DNA of 64,000 nucleotides from an uncultured Planctomycetota bacterium. Lineage in GTDB: Bacteria; Planctomycetota; Phycisphaerae; SM23-33. Positions 17,230-25,515 of the stretch are shown here, piece by piece (position 1 is the stretch's first letter; the number at the start of each line of letters is the position of its first letter). The stretch is taken from positions 34,816-98,815 of the forward strand of contig CAITIS010000020.1 of NCBI GenBank assembly GCA_903892515.1. The letters run 5' to 3'. The notes beneath the pieces are model-generated. The model made no database searches. It had not been told where the DNA came from and saw nothing but the letters and a program-made list of their open reading frames with translations. Both the position numbers and the translations under genes were made by a program.

Positions 17230-17608
17230 TGACGATGCCGACAGCCGATGGCTGGTCCGGGAATCGCTCCTCCAGCGGCAGGTGGACAATCCGCTTTTTG
17301 AAAGCGAGAGCGGCGACGAGGCCCTCGCTTTTCTGCTCCAGCGCGGCAGGCATGCCGAGGCGCCGCGACCTGGCGTGGTATTCCTCGACATCGAAATGCC
17401 CGGCATGGATGGCCAGGAAGTTCTACTCCGCATCAAGAAGACGCCGGAATTGAACGATATACCCGTAGTGATGCTGACGGCATTGAACGACGACAACCAC
17501 AGGCAAAGAGCGATCAGTAACGGCGCTTTGGGCTATATCGTCAAGCCCGACACGCTGGAACAACTGGGCGAACAGGTGGCATCGGCCGCCCGGGGCGTCC
17601 TTTCGTAA
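17183..17608 (+). CDS. Single-domain response regulator (Rcp1/CheY-like)
   Basis: A 141-residue receiver starting at ATG 17183 (CAGGAG upstream) inside the end of the kinase gene. Acidic triad LVDDDAD (residues 14-20), phospho-acceptor Asp69 in FLDIEMPGMDG, Thr in MLTAL and Lys in IVKPD are all intact. The FLDIEMPGMDG context and the acidic pair of loops fit Rcp1-type regulators that pair with phytochrome-like kinases. It has no output domain and probably passes phosphate or acts by contact. Confidence 0.93.
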   Translation: MNPHRAKNSLAILLVDDDADSRWLVRESLLQRQVDNPLFESESGDEALAFLLQRGRHAEAPRPGVVFLDIEMPGMDGQEVLLRIKKTPELNDIPVVMLTALNDDNHRQRAISNGALGYIVKPDTLEQLGEQVASAARGVLS

Positions 17609-17720
17609 TACTAACGGCGTGAACGCGGACGAGGGACATCGCGCCCGTTGCTGTGTCGAGCGGGAGCGTAATGCGCCAACACCCAGGCTATTGAAGCCTG
17701 CTGACGGAGACCGGCTGCAC

Positions 17721-18749
17721 ATGACTCAAGAAGCAAGCGTCCTGTCCCCGACAATTCTGATCGTTGACGACGACGTCGACCAGCGTGAGCTGGTCCGCGA
17801 AACGTTGGCGCTGCACTTTCCCCTTTCCGCCGACAAGATCCACGCTGCCAGTTCAGCCAGTGAGTGCCTGGGGCTGGACCTGTCGCATACGGACATCATC
17901 CTGCTGGATTACAATCTGCCCGACATGCCCGGGCTGGAACTGCTTCGGCAGATCACCGCCCGCTGTGACGCCCCGGTCATCTTCGTCACCGGCGAGAGCG
18001 TGCCCGCGACCGCCTGTCAGGCCATCCAACTCGGCGCGCAGGACTACATCGTCAAGTTGGGAAATTACCTGCTGACCTTGCCGGTCATGGTGGAAAAGAA
18101 CCTTCGCCAGCATCAGATCAAGCTCGAAAACGCCCAGTTGCACGAGGAACTCAAGAACCGCATGGAGCAGATCCGCGTGGCCAATCAGCAGCTTCAGGAA
18201 TCACTGAACACGCTGCAGATGATGGCCGGCACGGACCACCTGACGGCCCTGGCCAATCGGCGGACGTTTGCCGAGGTGCTGGAACGCTCCTTCCGCGAGG
18301 CCCAGCGGTACGACTTCGACCTGGCCTGCGCCATGTGCGACCTCGACCACTACAAGCGTCTCAACGACACGCTGGGGCACCAGGCCGGCGACCGGATTCT
18401 CGTTACCGCCGCCGACTGCATCCGGGCGAACCTTCGCGCCAGTGACACGGCCGCCCGCTACGGCGGCGACGAGTTCGTGCTGCTGCTGCCGCATACCTCG
18501 ATGGAGATGGCGCACCTCGTTGTCAGCCGCATCCGCCAACAGCTCGTCGTGGCCACTAACGACGCCGCCGGTCCCAACACGGGCGCCTGCGGCGTGACGA
18601 TGTCGATTGGCCTGGCTTCGCTGAAGTCTGATCGGCCCAAGACGGCCGACGCCCTGGTCGCCATGGCCGACAAGGCTCTCTACGCTGCCAAAGAACGCGG
18701 CAAGGATTGCATCGTCACGTACGAGCGGCTTTCCTGCCAGTTGATCTAA
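17721..18749 (+). CDS. Response regulator-diguanylate cyclase
   Basis: 342 residues from ATG 17721 (ACGGAGA upstream). The receiver (1-125) has Asp63 in LLDYNLPDMPG; a coiled linker (125-165) leads to a GGDEF domain with an intact active site GGDEF (248-252) and an I-site RASD (239-242), so c-di-GMP synthesis with product inhibition is expected. The conserved receiver Lys is present in YIVKLGN. Third gene of the kinase-regulator-cyclase operon; the PilZ protein at 8.4 kb is a possible effector. Confidence 0.95.
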   Translation: MTQEASVLSPTILIVDDDVDQRELVRETLALHFPLSADKIHAASSASECLGLDLSHTDIILLDYNLPDMPGLELLRQITARCDAPVIFVTGESVPATACQAIQLGAQDYIVKLGNYLLTLPVMVEKNLRQHQIKLENAQLHEELKNRMEQIRVANQQLQESLNTLQMMAGTDHLTALANRRTFAEVLERSFREAQRYDFDLACAMCDLDHYKRLNDTLGHQAGDRILVTAADCIRANLRASDTAARYGGDEFVLLLPHTSMEMAHLVVSRIRQQLVVATNDAAGPNTGACGVTMSIGLASLKSDRPKTADALVAMADKALYAAKERGKDCIVTYERLSCQLI

Positions 18750-18858
18750 AACCGCCTTCATGACTGGCCCGCCCCGTGGCACAGCCGCCCTCGGCCGTGC
18801 GATTTCTTGTCGGGACCAACGTTTGTGCCCATAACTCACGCCCGGCCAACGCATGGGC

Positions 18859-18864
18859 TATAAT
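18859..18864 (+). promoter_or_regulatory. Candidate -10 box upstream of lipoprotein gene
   Basis: A perfect TATAAT preceded by GGGC; no good -35 hexamer is seen at the usual distance. The preceding gap (18750-18840) holds a CACAGCCGCCCTCGGCCGTG palindrome. Confidence 0.4.
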
Positions 18865-18977
18865 TACCGGCGTATTCGATTAGCTGACTGTATCCATGGG
18901 AAACGTCTGGCGATACACGCCATTCGAGACCAGGCCATGGCCGGGAGCGGCCTTGAATCATGACGAAAGGAAGACAT

Positions 18978-19379
18978 ATGAAACTGGCGGTTTTTGCGAT
19001 GATGGCGACGGTGGCAGTGGCTCTGGTTGGTTGCGCAAGTCCCCGCGGTGGCGGCATGAGCGGTGGCGAAGGCTTTGCCATCGTCACCCCGCCGCTGACT
19101 ACGCACGTCAAGCAGGGCGAGACGAAAGAGATCACTGTATCCCTCAGCCGAGGTGAGTATTTCAAACGCGACGTTACGCTGGATATCAAGGCCTCTGAGG
19201 GAATCTCCGTAACGCCGCACGAGGCCACGATCAAGGCGAGCGAAAAGACCGATGTGCACCTGCGCATTGCGGTGCCCAAGAATGCCGCCATGGGCGAGTA
19301 CAAGATCTTCCTCACGGGCACGCCTGAAACCGGCCAGCCCACTTCGACAGAGGTTAAGGTGAAAGTCGTCGCCCCGTAG
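18978..19379 (+). CDS. Lipoprotein with single Ig-like beta-sandwich domain
   Basis: 133 residues from ATG 18978 (GAAAGGAAG upstream). Lipobox LVGC (residues 16-19), a Gly-rich linker, then about 100 residues of beta-sandwich with PPLTTHVKQGETKEITVSLS at the start and YKIFLTGTPETGQPTSTEVKVKV at the end. This is the pattern of small Ig-like domains that decorate cell-surface enzymes. No partner can be named. A GTGTCGCGGGCG...CGCCCGCGACAC inverted pair follows the gene (19398-19467). Confidence 0.75.
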   Translation: MKLAVFAMMATVAVALVGCASPRGGGMSGGEGFAIVTPPLTTHVKQGETKEITVSLSRGEYFKRDVTLDIKASEGISVTPHEATIKASEKTDVHLRIAVPKNAAMGEYKIFLTGTPETGQPTSTEVKVKVVAP

Positions 19380-19536
19380 CCGCTGCGTTGAATAGTGTCG
19401 CGGGCGTTTCGCCGTGTCAGGCTCCTGCCGTCTGGAGGTTGCCTGCGCGGGCGAGACGCCCGCGACACAAAGCCGGCCTTGCTCAACGCAGTAACGGCTC
19501 AAGGGAATAAAGTCGTCTCTGGCAGACGGCGTCGAA

Positions 19537-20868
19537 TTGACAGCCTGCCCCACCAGGCCTGACAATCTGGGCGTGTCCGACAGAGCCACCAAAGCCATGG
19601 CCGTGGCCGTGATTCGCCGCCTGCGTCGCAACGGGCATGAGGCCCTGTTGGCCGGCGGGTGCGTGCGCGACATGCTCATGGGCCGACGCCCCGCCGATTT
19701 CGACGTCGCCACCAGCGCCACTCCCGATGAAGTGGCTCGGATCTTTCACCGCGTCATCATGGTCGGGGCCAAGTTCGGCGTGGCCATGGTCATCATCGAC
19801 CAGCGTCGTATCGAGGTGGCGACCTTCCGCACCGACGTCTCCTACTCCGACGGCCGGCGGCCCGACAGCGTCCGCTTCGCCTCGGCCCGCGAGGACGCCC
19901 TCCGCCGCGACTTCACCATCAACGGCATGTTTTTTGACCCGCTCTCGGGCCAGGTGGTGGACTACGTCGGCGGGCAGGAGGATCTCCAGGCCGGCGTGAT
20001 CCGCGCCATCGGCGACGCCGAAATCCGATTCAGCGAGGACTACCTGCGGATGCTCCGCGCGGTGCGCTTCGCCAACCGCTTCAACTTCCCGCTGGACGAG
20101 GCCACGACCCGCGCCATCAAGGCGCGTGTCGAAAAGATCCACGGCATCAGCGGCGAGCGGATTCGCGAAGAGCTGGAAAAGATGCTCTCGCACGTCTCGG
20201 CCGCCAAGGCCATGGAAATGCTGCACGAGATGGGCCTGCTCCAAGCCATCCTGCCGGCACTCTTTGAACGCGAGAGCCTCTGGCCGGCGGCGCGACAACG
20301 CATGGAGCTGCTGGCAATCCACCGAGACTACGTGCTGCTGATGGCGGCCCTGCTGGCGGAATTGCCCGCTGAGACGATCCGCGCCCTCGCGAGAGCATGG
20401 GGCGGATCGAACCTGCTCAAGGACTCGCTGCTGTGGCTTTCGACGCATCATCGCCACTGGCAGCGGCCGGACATGAGCCTGGCCCAGCTCAAGCGGCTCA
20501 TGGCCAATCGGGACTGGCAGCGGCTGTTGGTATTGTGGAAGGCCCAGGAAAGAATTGAAACCGGTGCGGAGGTCAACTCTCTGGCCCTGTCGCGCCGAGC
20601 GTCACGCGTGGCCCCCGAGTCCGTCGCCCCGCCGGCGCTGGTGACGGGACTGGACCTAAAGGACCTGGGCCTGCCCTCCGGGCCGAAATTGGGCAGCCTG
20701 CTGCAACGGCTATATGAAGCCCAGCTTGACGAAACCATCTCGACGCGCCCCCAGGCGATGGAACTGGCACGGTCCCTCATCGCCGGAAGACAAGCGGGCC
20801 GCAGAGACGCAGAGAACACGGAGATGGGCAGCAATCGAGAAGGAAACGATGCTTCGCCCAAACGGTAG
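19537..20868 (+). CDS. cca: CCA tRNA nucleotidyltransferase / poly(A) polymerase family
   Basis: 443 residues. The class II nucleotidyltransferase core is visible: LLAGGCVRDMLMGRRPADFDVAT as GGxVRD (residues about 35-41) and the catalytic DxD (DFDVAT), then RRDFTINGMFFDP and EDYLRMLRAVRFANRF. It adds CCA to tRNA 3' ends, which fits the initiator tRNA at 53.6 kb whose gene lacks an encoded CCA. The start is uncertain: the frame opens with TTG 19537; GTG 19573 (VSDRATKAM) is as likely. Confidence 0.9.
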   Translation: MTACPTRPDNLGVSDRATKAMAVAVIRRLRRNGHEALLAGGCVRDMLMGRRPADFDVATSATPDEVARIFHRVIMVGAKFGVAMVIIDQRRIEVATFRTDVSYSDGRRPDSVRFASAREDALRRDFTINGMFFDPLSGQVVDYVGGQEDLQAGVIRAIGDAEIRFSEDYLRMLRAVRFANRFNFPLDEATTRAIKARVEKIHGISGERIREELEKMLSHVSAAKAMEMLHEMGLLQAILPALFERESLWPAARQRMELLAIHRDYVLLMAALLAELPAETIRALARAWGGSNLLKDSLLWLSTHHRHWQRPDMSLAQLKRLMANRDWQRLLVLWKAQERIETGAEVNSLALSRRASRVAPESVAPPALVTGLDLKDLGLPSGPKLGSLLQRLYEAQLDETISTRPQAMELARSLIAGRQAGRRDAENTEMGSNREGNDASPKR

Positions 20869-21061
20869 GATCCGCAGGTCCTCGCCGAAGTGCAGCGCAG
20901 GCGAGGTTCTGCGGACGAGGGACCCCTCTCCCCGTCCGCAGAACCTCTCACAACGTCGTTCGAGGACCTGCGGACCCTACAAGTCCCGTTTCCCTCTGTG
21001 AAATCTGCGTCATCTGCGGACTCACAACGACGTTCGAGGACCTGCGGACCCTACGTCCCTT
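20869..21061. repeat. GTAGGATCCGCAGGTCCTCG composite hairpin repeat
   Basis: GGTAGGATCCGCAGGTCCTC at the left pairs with GAGGACCTGCGGACCCTAC at 20963-20981 and again at 21036-21055. Inner pair: GAGGTTCTGCGGACG with CGTCCGCAGAACCTC. CAACG(A)CGTTCGAGGACCTGCGG occurs twice. The same plan with a different stem sequence is seen at 34828-34965. Confidence 0.75.
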
Positions 21062-21074
21062 GCTATAGCTCATG

Positions 21075-21902
21075 CTAACATCCCTTGGCCAGGGCGTTGA
21101 GCGTGGCCAGGTACTTCTGGGCTGTGCCCGTGTCGTAGGTCTGCCCGGCAACGTGATATAGCAGATACTCCTCTGGCCGCCGCTCCAGCAGTCGCTGCTG
21201 GGCCTCGGTCAGGCCCACTTCCTTGCCCTCGGCCCGGTGCGCGACCAGATCGTCCAAGTGCTCGAAGATCTCATTGGAGAGCGCGTAGATGCCGGCGTGG
21301 GCGAGAAACAGCCCATTCTCCAAATCCGGCGTGGCTATCTCGGGCCATTGCGTGGGCTCTGGCTTTTCGATGATTCGCAAGCAGCGGTACAGCCGGTCAG
21401 ACAGCCTCTCGCCCCGGCAAGCCCCCACCAGGTGCAATTCGCTGCCAGGCACTGCCTGCACCCCGATCATGGCTGAGGGGTGAGCTTGCTCAAAGGCCTG
21501 CACAACTTGCCGCGCGGGTGTAGGCGCGCCCGGACCGGCCACGTGAACGTGGTCGCCCAGCAGCACCAGCACGTCGTCACCGGCAGCAAAGCCCTTGGCC
21601 GACCAGACGGCGTAGCCAAATCCATACGGTTTGACGCCAGCGATGTATTCGATTCGCTCCGCCAGCGCCGGCTCGGCCGAGAAGTACGCCCTGAGCATGT
21701 TCTGCTGGTCGTCGGAGCAGACGAAGCAGGCGCGGTCGCAGCCCGCCTCCAGCGCCTCGCGAAGAATCCACTGGGCCACCGGGCGGACCGAGCCGTCGGG
21801 GCCGATAAGGGGGAACATGGCCTTGGGCAACTGCCGGGTAATGGGCCCCAGCCGAGTGCCTTTGCCTGCCACCGGAATGATTGCTGCCAGAGCTTTTGCC
21901 AT
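21075..21902 (-). CDS. Sugar-1-phosphate nucleotidyltransferase (GalU-like)
   Basis: 275 residues from ATG 21902, with GGGAG upstream. The nucleotide-binding start AAIIPVAGKGTRLGPITRQLPKAMFPL has the GxGTRxxPxTxxxPK signature, and VLVLLGDHVHVAG gives the metal-binding Asp. The class that makes UDP-glucose from glucose-1-phosphate is favoured by the VAGKGTR wording and the late EEYLLYHVAGQTYDTGT segment; other sugar substrates are possible. It stands alone. Confidence 0.85.
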   Translation of the reverse strand: MAKALAAIIPVAGKGTRLGPITRQLPKAMFPLIGPDGSVRPVAQWILREALEAGCDRACFVCSDDQQNMLRAYFSAEPALAERIEYIAGVKPYGFGYAVWSAKGFAAGDDVLVLLGDHVHVAGPGAPTPARQVVQAFEQAHPSAMIGVQAVPGSELHLVGACRGERLSDRLYRCLRIIEKPEPTQWPEIATPDLENGLFLAHAGIYALSNEIFEHLDDLVAHRAEGKEVGLTEAQQRLLERRPEEYLLYHVAGQTYDTGTAQKYLATLNALAKGC

Positions 21903-21954
21903 CTTCGCTCCCAAGCAGGAGTAGTCCGTCGTCGCCGTCGATTCTGTGAGTCCT

Positions 21955-22082
21955 GAGCAGGTGAACAGTAGACCGCAGGCGAGCGGCCAGTATTCGCGCC
22001 TGTTCACCTGTTCTGCTGCTCGCCTGCTCTGTAGTCCTTCACCTGGGATTTTGCAGTCACAAAATCACAGGTGAAGGACTAC
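21955..22082. repeat. Two adjacent long inverted repeats
   Basis: CAGGTGAACAG (21958-21968) pairs with CTGTTCACCTG (22000-22010). Next, GTAGTCCTTCACCTG (22031-22045) pairs perfectly with CAGGTGAAGGACTAC (22068-22082), with an inner GATTTTG/CAAAATC stem. Both share the CACCTG/CAGGTGA core. They lie between divergent genes; a TATAAT follows at 22092-22097 and probably serves acyP. Confidence 0.8.
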
Positions 22083-22127
22083 CAGGATGTCTATAATACC
22101 GCTGGAGTTGACCCCATGGGAGACACG

Positions 22128-22403
22128 ATGTCCAGGACGTGCCAATTGATTCGCTACGCCGGCGAGGTACAGGGCGTGGGCTTTCGCTACACGGCCATGC
22201 GCTTGGCCGGCGGGTTCGACGTGGCCGGGTACGTCAAGAACCTGCCCGACGGCCAGGTCGAGTTGCTGGTCGAGGGAGACAGCGAGCAGGTGCAGGCGTA
22301 TCTCCAGGCCTTGAAGGATCGCATGGGCGCGTACATCCAGAACGTTCACCAGGAAGTTTGCCCAGCCAACGGCACGTTGAAGGGATTCGACATTCGCTTT
22401 TGA
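22128..22403 (+). CDS. acyP: Acylphosphatase
   Basis: A 91-residue acylphosphatase, which hydrolyses acyl phosphates. Catalytic Arg and Asn are in VQGVGFRYTA (residues 13-22) and GYVKNLPDGQVE (about 31-42). ATG 22128 is chosen because GGGAG lies five bases upstream; the ATG at 22116 is less favoured. The stop is 10 bases before the Memo gene, so the two form an operon. Confidence 0.95.
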   Translation: MSRTCQLIRYAGEVQGVGFRYTAMRLAGGFDVAGYVKNLPDGQVELLVEGDSEQVQAYLQALKDRMGAYIQNVHQEVCPANGTLKGFDIRF

Positions 22404-22413
22404 GGAGCTGGAC

Positions 22414-23292
22414 ATGAGCCGTCAAGCATATCGCGCAGGCAGTTTCTACGAGGCCGCCCCCGACGCCTGCCGCCAGGCTGCGCAAGAGATTTTGAAGCAA
22501 GTGGAATTGCCCAAGGACCTGCCCGAAGAGATCTTCGGCGGCATCGTGCCGCACGCCGGCTGGGTCTTCTCCGGCTACACTGCCGCCATGACGCTCAAGG
22601 CCCTGTCCGAGCGCAACCGCCTCAAACGCGTGGTCGTTTTCGGGGCCGATCACTGGGGCATCGCCGGAAAGGGAGCCGTGTACGCCGAAGGTAGTTGGCA
22701 GACGCCGCTGGGCGAGGCGCCCATCGACGCTGAGTTGGCGCAAGCGCTGCTGTCGGCCTGCCCGCTGCTGCGCGAAGACGCCCGTGCCCACGCCCGCGAG
22801 CACAGCATCGAGGTGCAACTGCCGCTGATGCAATTGCTCAACAGCGACGTGAAATTCGTGCCCATCAACGTCAGCCCCTCGGCCGACGCCGTGAAGATCG
22901 GCCAGGCCATCGGCAAGGTGCTGAAGCAGGATTTTCCCGGCGTATCGGTCATCGGCAGCACGGACCTGACGCACTACGGCCCGCAGTACAACTTCACGCC
23001 CGGCGGCACGGGACCGGGCGGGCTGGACTGGGCCAGAGACAACGACCGCCGCGTACTCAAGCTGATCGAAGGCCTGCGGGCCGACCAGGTCGTCGATGAA
23101 ACCGCCAGCCGGCTCAACGCCTGCGGGGGCGGATCCACCGCGGCCGTCATTGCCGCCGCAGCCGTCATGGGCGCCCATCGCGGCCTGCTGCTGCACTACA
23201 CCACCAGCGCCGAAGTCATGGCCGACCTGGACGGCATGTACCGCGCCACCGCCAGCGATTCGGTCGGATATGCCTCGGTGATTTTTGCGTAG
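22414..23292 (+). CDS. amrB: Memo family protein (AmmeMemoRadiSam system protein B)
   Basis: 292 residues with GIVPHAGWVFSGYTAA (about 43-58), FGADHWG (about 75-81), EHSIEVQLP (about 129-137) and STDLTHYG (about 189-196), the His/Asp/Cys positions of the Memo fold related to dioxygenases. The usual AMMECR1 and radical SAM partners are not in the window. GGAG precedes the ATG. The link with acylphosphatase is operonic. Confidence 0.93.
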   Translation: MSRQAYRAGSFYEAAPDACRQAAQEILKQVELPKDLPEEIFGGIVPHAGWVFSGYTAAMTLKALSERNRLKRVVVFGADHWGIAGKGAVYAEGSWQTPLGEAPIDAELAQALLSACPLLREDARAHAREHSIEVQLPLMQLLNSDVKFVPINVSPSADAVKIGQAIGKVLKQDFPGVSVIGSTDLTHYGPQYNFTPGGTGPGGLDWARDNDRRVLKLIEGLRADQVVDETASRLNACGGGSTAAVIAAAAVMGAHRGLLLHYTTSAEVMADLDGMYRATASDSVGYASVIFA

Positions 23293-23447
23293 GGTGGGCC
23301 GATCCCATGGGTGGGCGATCCCGTGGGGTGGCCGATCCCGTAGGGTGGGCCGAGACGCGCAGCGACGAGTCCCACCAGTTGCGTTTTTATCGACCCAACT
23401 GCCCACGCCGCACCGAGCTATTAAGTAGCCACAGGCGTATCAAGAGC

Positions 23448-23621
23448 ATGATCGCATTCCGAATCATCGGCGGGGCCGTCATCGGCGGCGTGCTGGGCAT
23501 GCTGGCTGGCAAGGCTAACTTGTGCAGCGGTGGCAAATGCCGCAGCCAGAGCCAATACGTCGCCAGCATCATCGCCGGGGCGTTCTTTGGCGCTGCCATC
23601 TCCTTCTACTTTGCCCGGTGA
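23448..23621 (+). CDS. Small two-helix membrane protein with CSGGKC motif (DUF6132-like)
   Basis: A 57-residue frame from ATG 23448: helix 1 (about 4-20), a loop containing CSGGKC (about 26-31), helix 2 (about 38-55). Glycine-zipper helices flanking a CxxxxC loop are seen in DUF6132-type proteins. The function is unknown; the two Cys could bind metal or form a disulfide. The upstream 23293-23400 is a GATCCCGTAGGGTGGGCCG-type tandem sequence, not coding. Confidence 0.65.
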   Translation: MIAFRIIGGAVIGGVLGMLAGKANLCSGGKCRSQSQYVASIIAGAFFGAAISFYFAR

Positions 23622-23825
23622 GACGTGTTGCCTGCGCGTGCTGGCGATGCGTTTGCCCCACCAAACATGCTGGGCTTGTGCCGTGCCGCCCCTTCGGGGC
23701 TCACACCCTTTGGGCTCCCCACCGGGGGCTTACGCCGGGCGTAAGCCTGCGGCTACAATCGTTTCGGCCCTCCGGGCCTCCAAGCCAGGCCAAAATGTCA
23801 AGGCTCCATTTGTAGCGTTGTAGTA

Positions 23826-24117
23826 CTAGCGTAGTGCGTCAATTAGATTGAACATTATCGTGCCGTTGCGAAGCGATAGGCCCCCGCTTTTAGCGGGGGT
23901 ACAAAATGCGGTTTGCAAACTGCTGAGCCCGTTTACGGGCTTCGTTGCATTCGGGAAGCCCGTAAACGGGCTCAGATGCAACCGCCGGCCTGTCGCACCG
24001 CCGCTGAAGCGGCGGCCTAATAGGAAAAAAGCCCCGTAAACGGGGCTCAAAGCCCGGGTGCTTGCCCCGCTTCTCATCGACAACATAATGGTGGGCAATT
24101 GTGACGCACTACACTAG
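23826..24117. repeat. 292-bp MITE-like element of nested hairpins
   Basis: Ends CTAGCGTAGTGCGTCA (23826-23841) and TGACGCACTACACTAG (24102-24117) are inverted repeats with one mismatch. Inside are at least four hairpins: GGCCCCCGCTTTTAGCGGGGGT, GAGCCCGTTTACGGGCTTC facing GAAGCCCGTAAACGGGCTC, CCGCCGCTGAAGCGGCGG, and GCCCCGTAAACGGGGC. No frame encodes a transposase. The first hairpin is nearly that of the element at 2763-2952. The preceding 23622-23825 has CCGGGGGCTTACGCCGGGCG-like pieces but no gene. Confidence 0.8.
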
Positions 24118-24209
24118 CACCCTGTGCGGCAAGCCGACCCGGCGCGACAAGTGGACCGGAGCCTCCGGGCAACTCCTATTATTGGTAGGCAAGAGCGGCG
24201 TTTTGGCTC

Positions 24210-24237
24210 TTGACAGATCTCAGATCTGGGATACCCT
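24210..24237 (+). promoter_or_regulatory. Promoter of first PEP-CTERM gene
   Basis: TTGACA (24210-24215), 16 bases, TACCCT (24232-24237). The -10 is weak, but the box position, spacing and following GTGTG..TTGATCTGC align with the promoter at 25308-25335. Confidence 0.65.
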
Positions 24238-24244
24238 ACTGTGT

Positions 24245-24421
24245 GTGCCTTGATCTGCGTGAGCGGCAGAGCAAGTCTGTTTGCAGGGTATGAGCCTTCT
24301 TCTGAGCAGACCCGTAGGCCGTTCACTCATGTTGGCAGGTCAAGCTGTATCAATTCAAGTGGTCTCGCGATGCCGGCGCCTTGGCGGTTGCCTGAGTAGC
24401 GGGAGAAGAGAGGAGAGGGTT
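24245..24421 (+). ncRNA. Structured leader RNA, copy 1
   Basis: A 5' leader of about 177 bases that aligns with the leader at 25343-25515. Closing stem P1: TTGATCTGC (24250-24258) with GCAGGTCAA (24335-24343). P2: GTCTG with CAGAC, enclosing the invariant GGGTATGAGCCTTCTTC. After P1 come shared ATCAA, GGTCTCGC, TGCCGGCGCCT and AGGAGAGGG blocks ending at the GTG start. It matches no riboswitch class I can recall; role inferred as cis-regulation of PEP-CTERM protein synthesis. Confidence 0.65.
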
Positions 24422-25156
24422 GTGAAGACTTTACTAGTTGTGATGATGGCGTCGTTATTGCTGGTGTCCGCCGCCCGTGCTGATTTCACAGACAATTTTG
24501 ACGGCACGGCCCTGAATACGACTGTGTGGACGCCCTACACCGCCGGCACGTACAGCGTTAGCGGCGGCCAGTTGACGGCGCAGCTGAGCACCGGGGCGTA
24601 CGCGAATCCGCTGACCTTCAACCTCATTACCATGGCCGCGCCCGTGGGCGATTTCACAGCCACCATGAAGTGCAACCTGGGTGCCACCGCCGGCCAGTTG
24701 CCTCAGATCGGCATTGGCCTGTTCTCCGATGATCACCAGAGCCTGGTGATGAACGCCGAGGAATGCGACTTCTACCACTGGGGCGAGTTCGCCGGCTACC
24801 AGTACGGCACCATAACGGCCGAAGGTACCGTGACGGGTCCCAACTTCCCCTACAGCCTGGTTCGGGTGTCGACGGGCAAGGCCAACACCAACGCCCCCAT
24901 CTATCTCCAGATCAGCCGCTCTGGTGACGTCTACACCTTGTCCAGCAGTCTGGACGGCAGCACCTTTGCCACCGACTGGACCGGAACGTACACTGGCACC
25001 GGCGCTCTGACCCAGTTGGGCATGAGCTTCTTCGGCTCCAATGCCACGGCCCAGAACGGCATGGTTGACTCCTTCACCGTGACGCCCGAGCCGGCCACGA
25101 TGAGCCTGCTGGTCATCGGCGGAGTCGCCCTGCTGCGTAAGGGGCGCAAGGCCTAG
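24422..25156 (+). CDS. PEP-CTERM exported protein
   Basis: 244 residues from GTG 24422 (AGAGGAGAGG upstream). Signal peptide to about residue 20 (SAARA-D), a concanavalin/laminin-like beta-sandwich (DNFDGTALNTTVW at the start, SGDVYTLSSSLDGSTFATDW near the end), then the sorting tail TPEPATMSLLVIGGVALL and basic RKGRKA. PEP-CTERM proteins are processed by exosortase and go to the surface or matrix; no exosortase gene is in the window. The DUF1349-like fold suggests carbohydrate contact. Confidence 0.92.
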   Translation: MKTLLVVMMASLLLVSAARADFTDNFDGTALNTTVWTPYTAGTYSVSGGQLTAQLSTGAYANPLTFNLITMAAPVGDFTATMKCNLGATAGQLPQIGIGLFSDDHQSLVMNAEECDFYHWGEFAGYQYGTITAEGTVTGPNFPYSLVRVSTGKANTNAPIYLQISRSGDVYTLSSSLDGSTFATDWTGTYTGTGALTQLGMSFFGSNATAQNGMVDSFTVTPEPATMSLLVIGGVALLRKGRKA

Positions 25157-25203
25157 AGTTTGAGTTTTGGACAACGCAAACAACGCTGCCCTGGGGCAGC
25201 GGG

Positions 25204-25235
25204 ACGGGCGACTTATCCAGGTCGCCCGTTCTCTT
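25204..25235 (+). terminator. Terminator after first PEP-CTERM gene
   Basis: ACGGGCGAC (25204-25212) pairs with GTCGCCCGT (25221-25229), followed by TCTCTT. A smaller GCTGCCCTGGGGCAGC hairpin (about 25185) precedes it. Both are matched at the second gene. Confidence 0.75.
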
Positions 25236-25307
25236 GCGCCTTCTCGCAGGTCGTGATCCTGACAGAGGGAGTTTCATCCTGACGGTATTTTTGCGACATT
25301 TTCGCTA

Positions 25308-25335
25308 TTGACACATCCGACATATACGATACGAT
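25308..25335 (+). promoter_or_regulatory. Promoter of second PEP-CTERM gene
   Basis: TTGACA (25308-25313), 16 bases, TACGAT (25330-25335). Predicted start near 25343. Confidence 0.75.
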
Positions 25336-25342
25336 ATACTTG

Positions 25343-25515
25343 TGCGTTTGATCTGCGCGTAGCGCGGCGCAAGTCGGTCTAGAGGGTATGAGCCTTCTTC
25401 CTGACAGACCTGCCAACTAAGTTCGCAGATCAAGCCGCATCAAATTCTGTCTGGTCTCGCACTGCCGGCGCCTCGTCGGTCGCCTCAGCATGCGGGAGGA
25501 GAAAGGAGAGGGATT
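25343..25515 (+). ncRNA. Structured leader RNA, copy 2
   Basis: Same plan as copy 1. P1 is perfect here: TTGATCTGC (25348-25356) with GCAGATCAA (25425-25433), where copy 1 has a G-U pair at the equivalent of A429. P2 is GGTCT with AGACC around the invariant GGGTATGAGCCTTCTTC. TGCCGGCGCCTCGTCGG and AGGAGAGGG blocks follow. Pairing is kept while the stem sequence differs, which supports a functional RNA fold. Confidence 0.65.
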
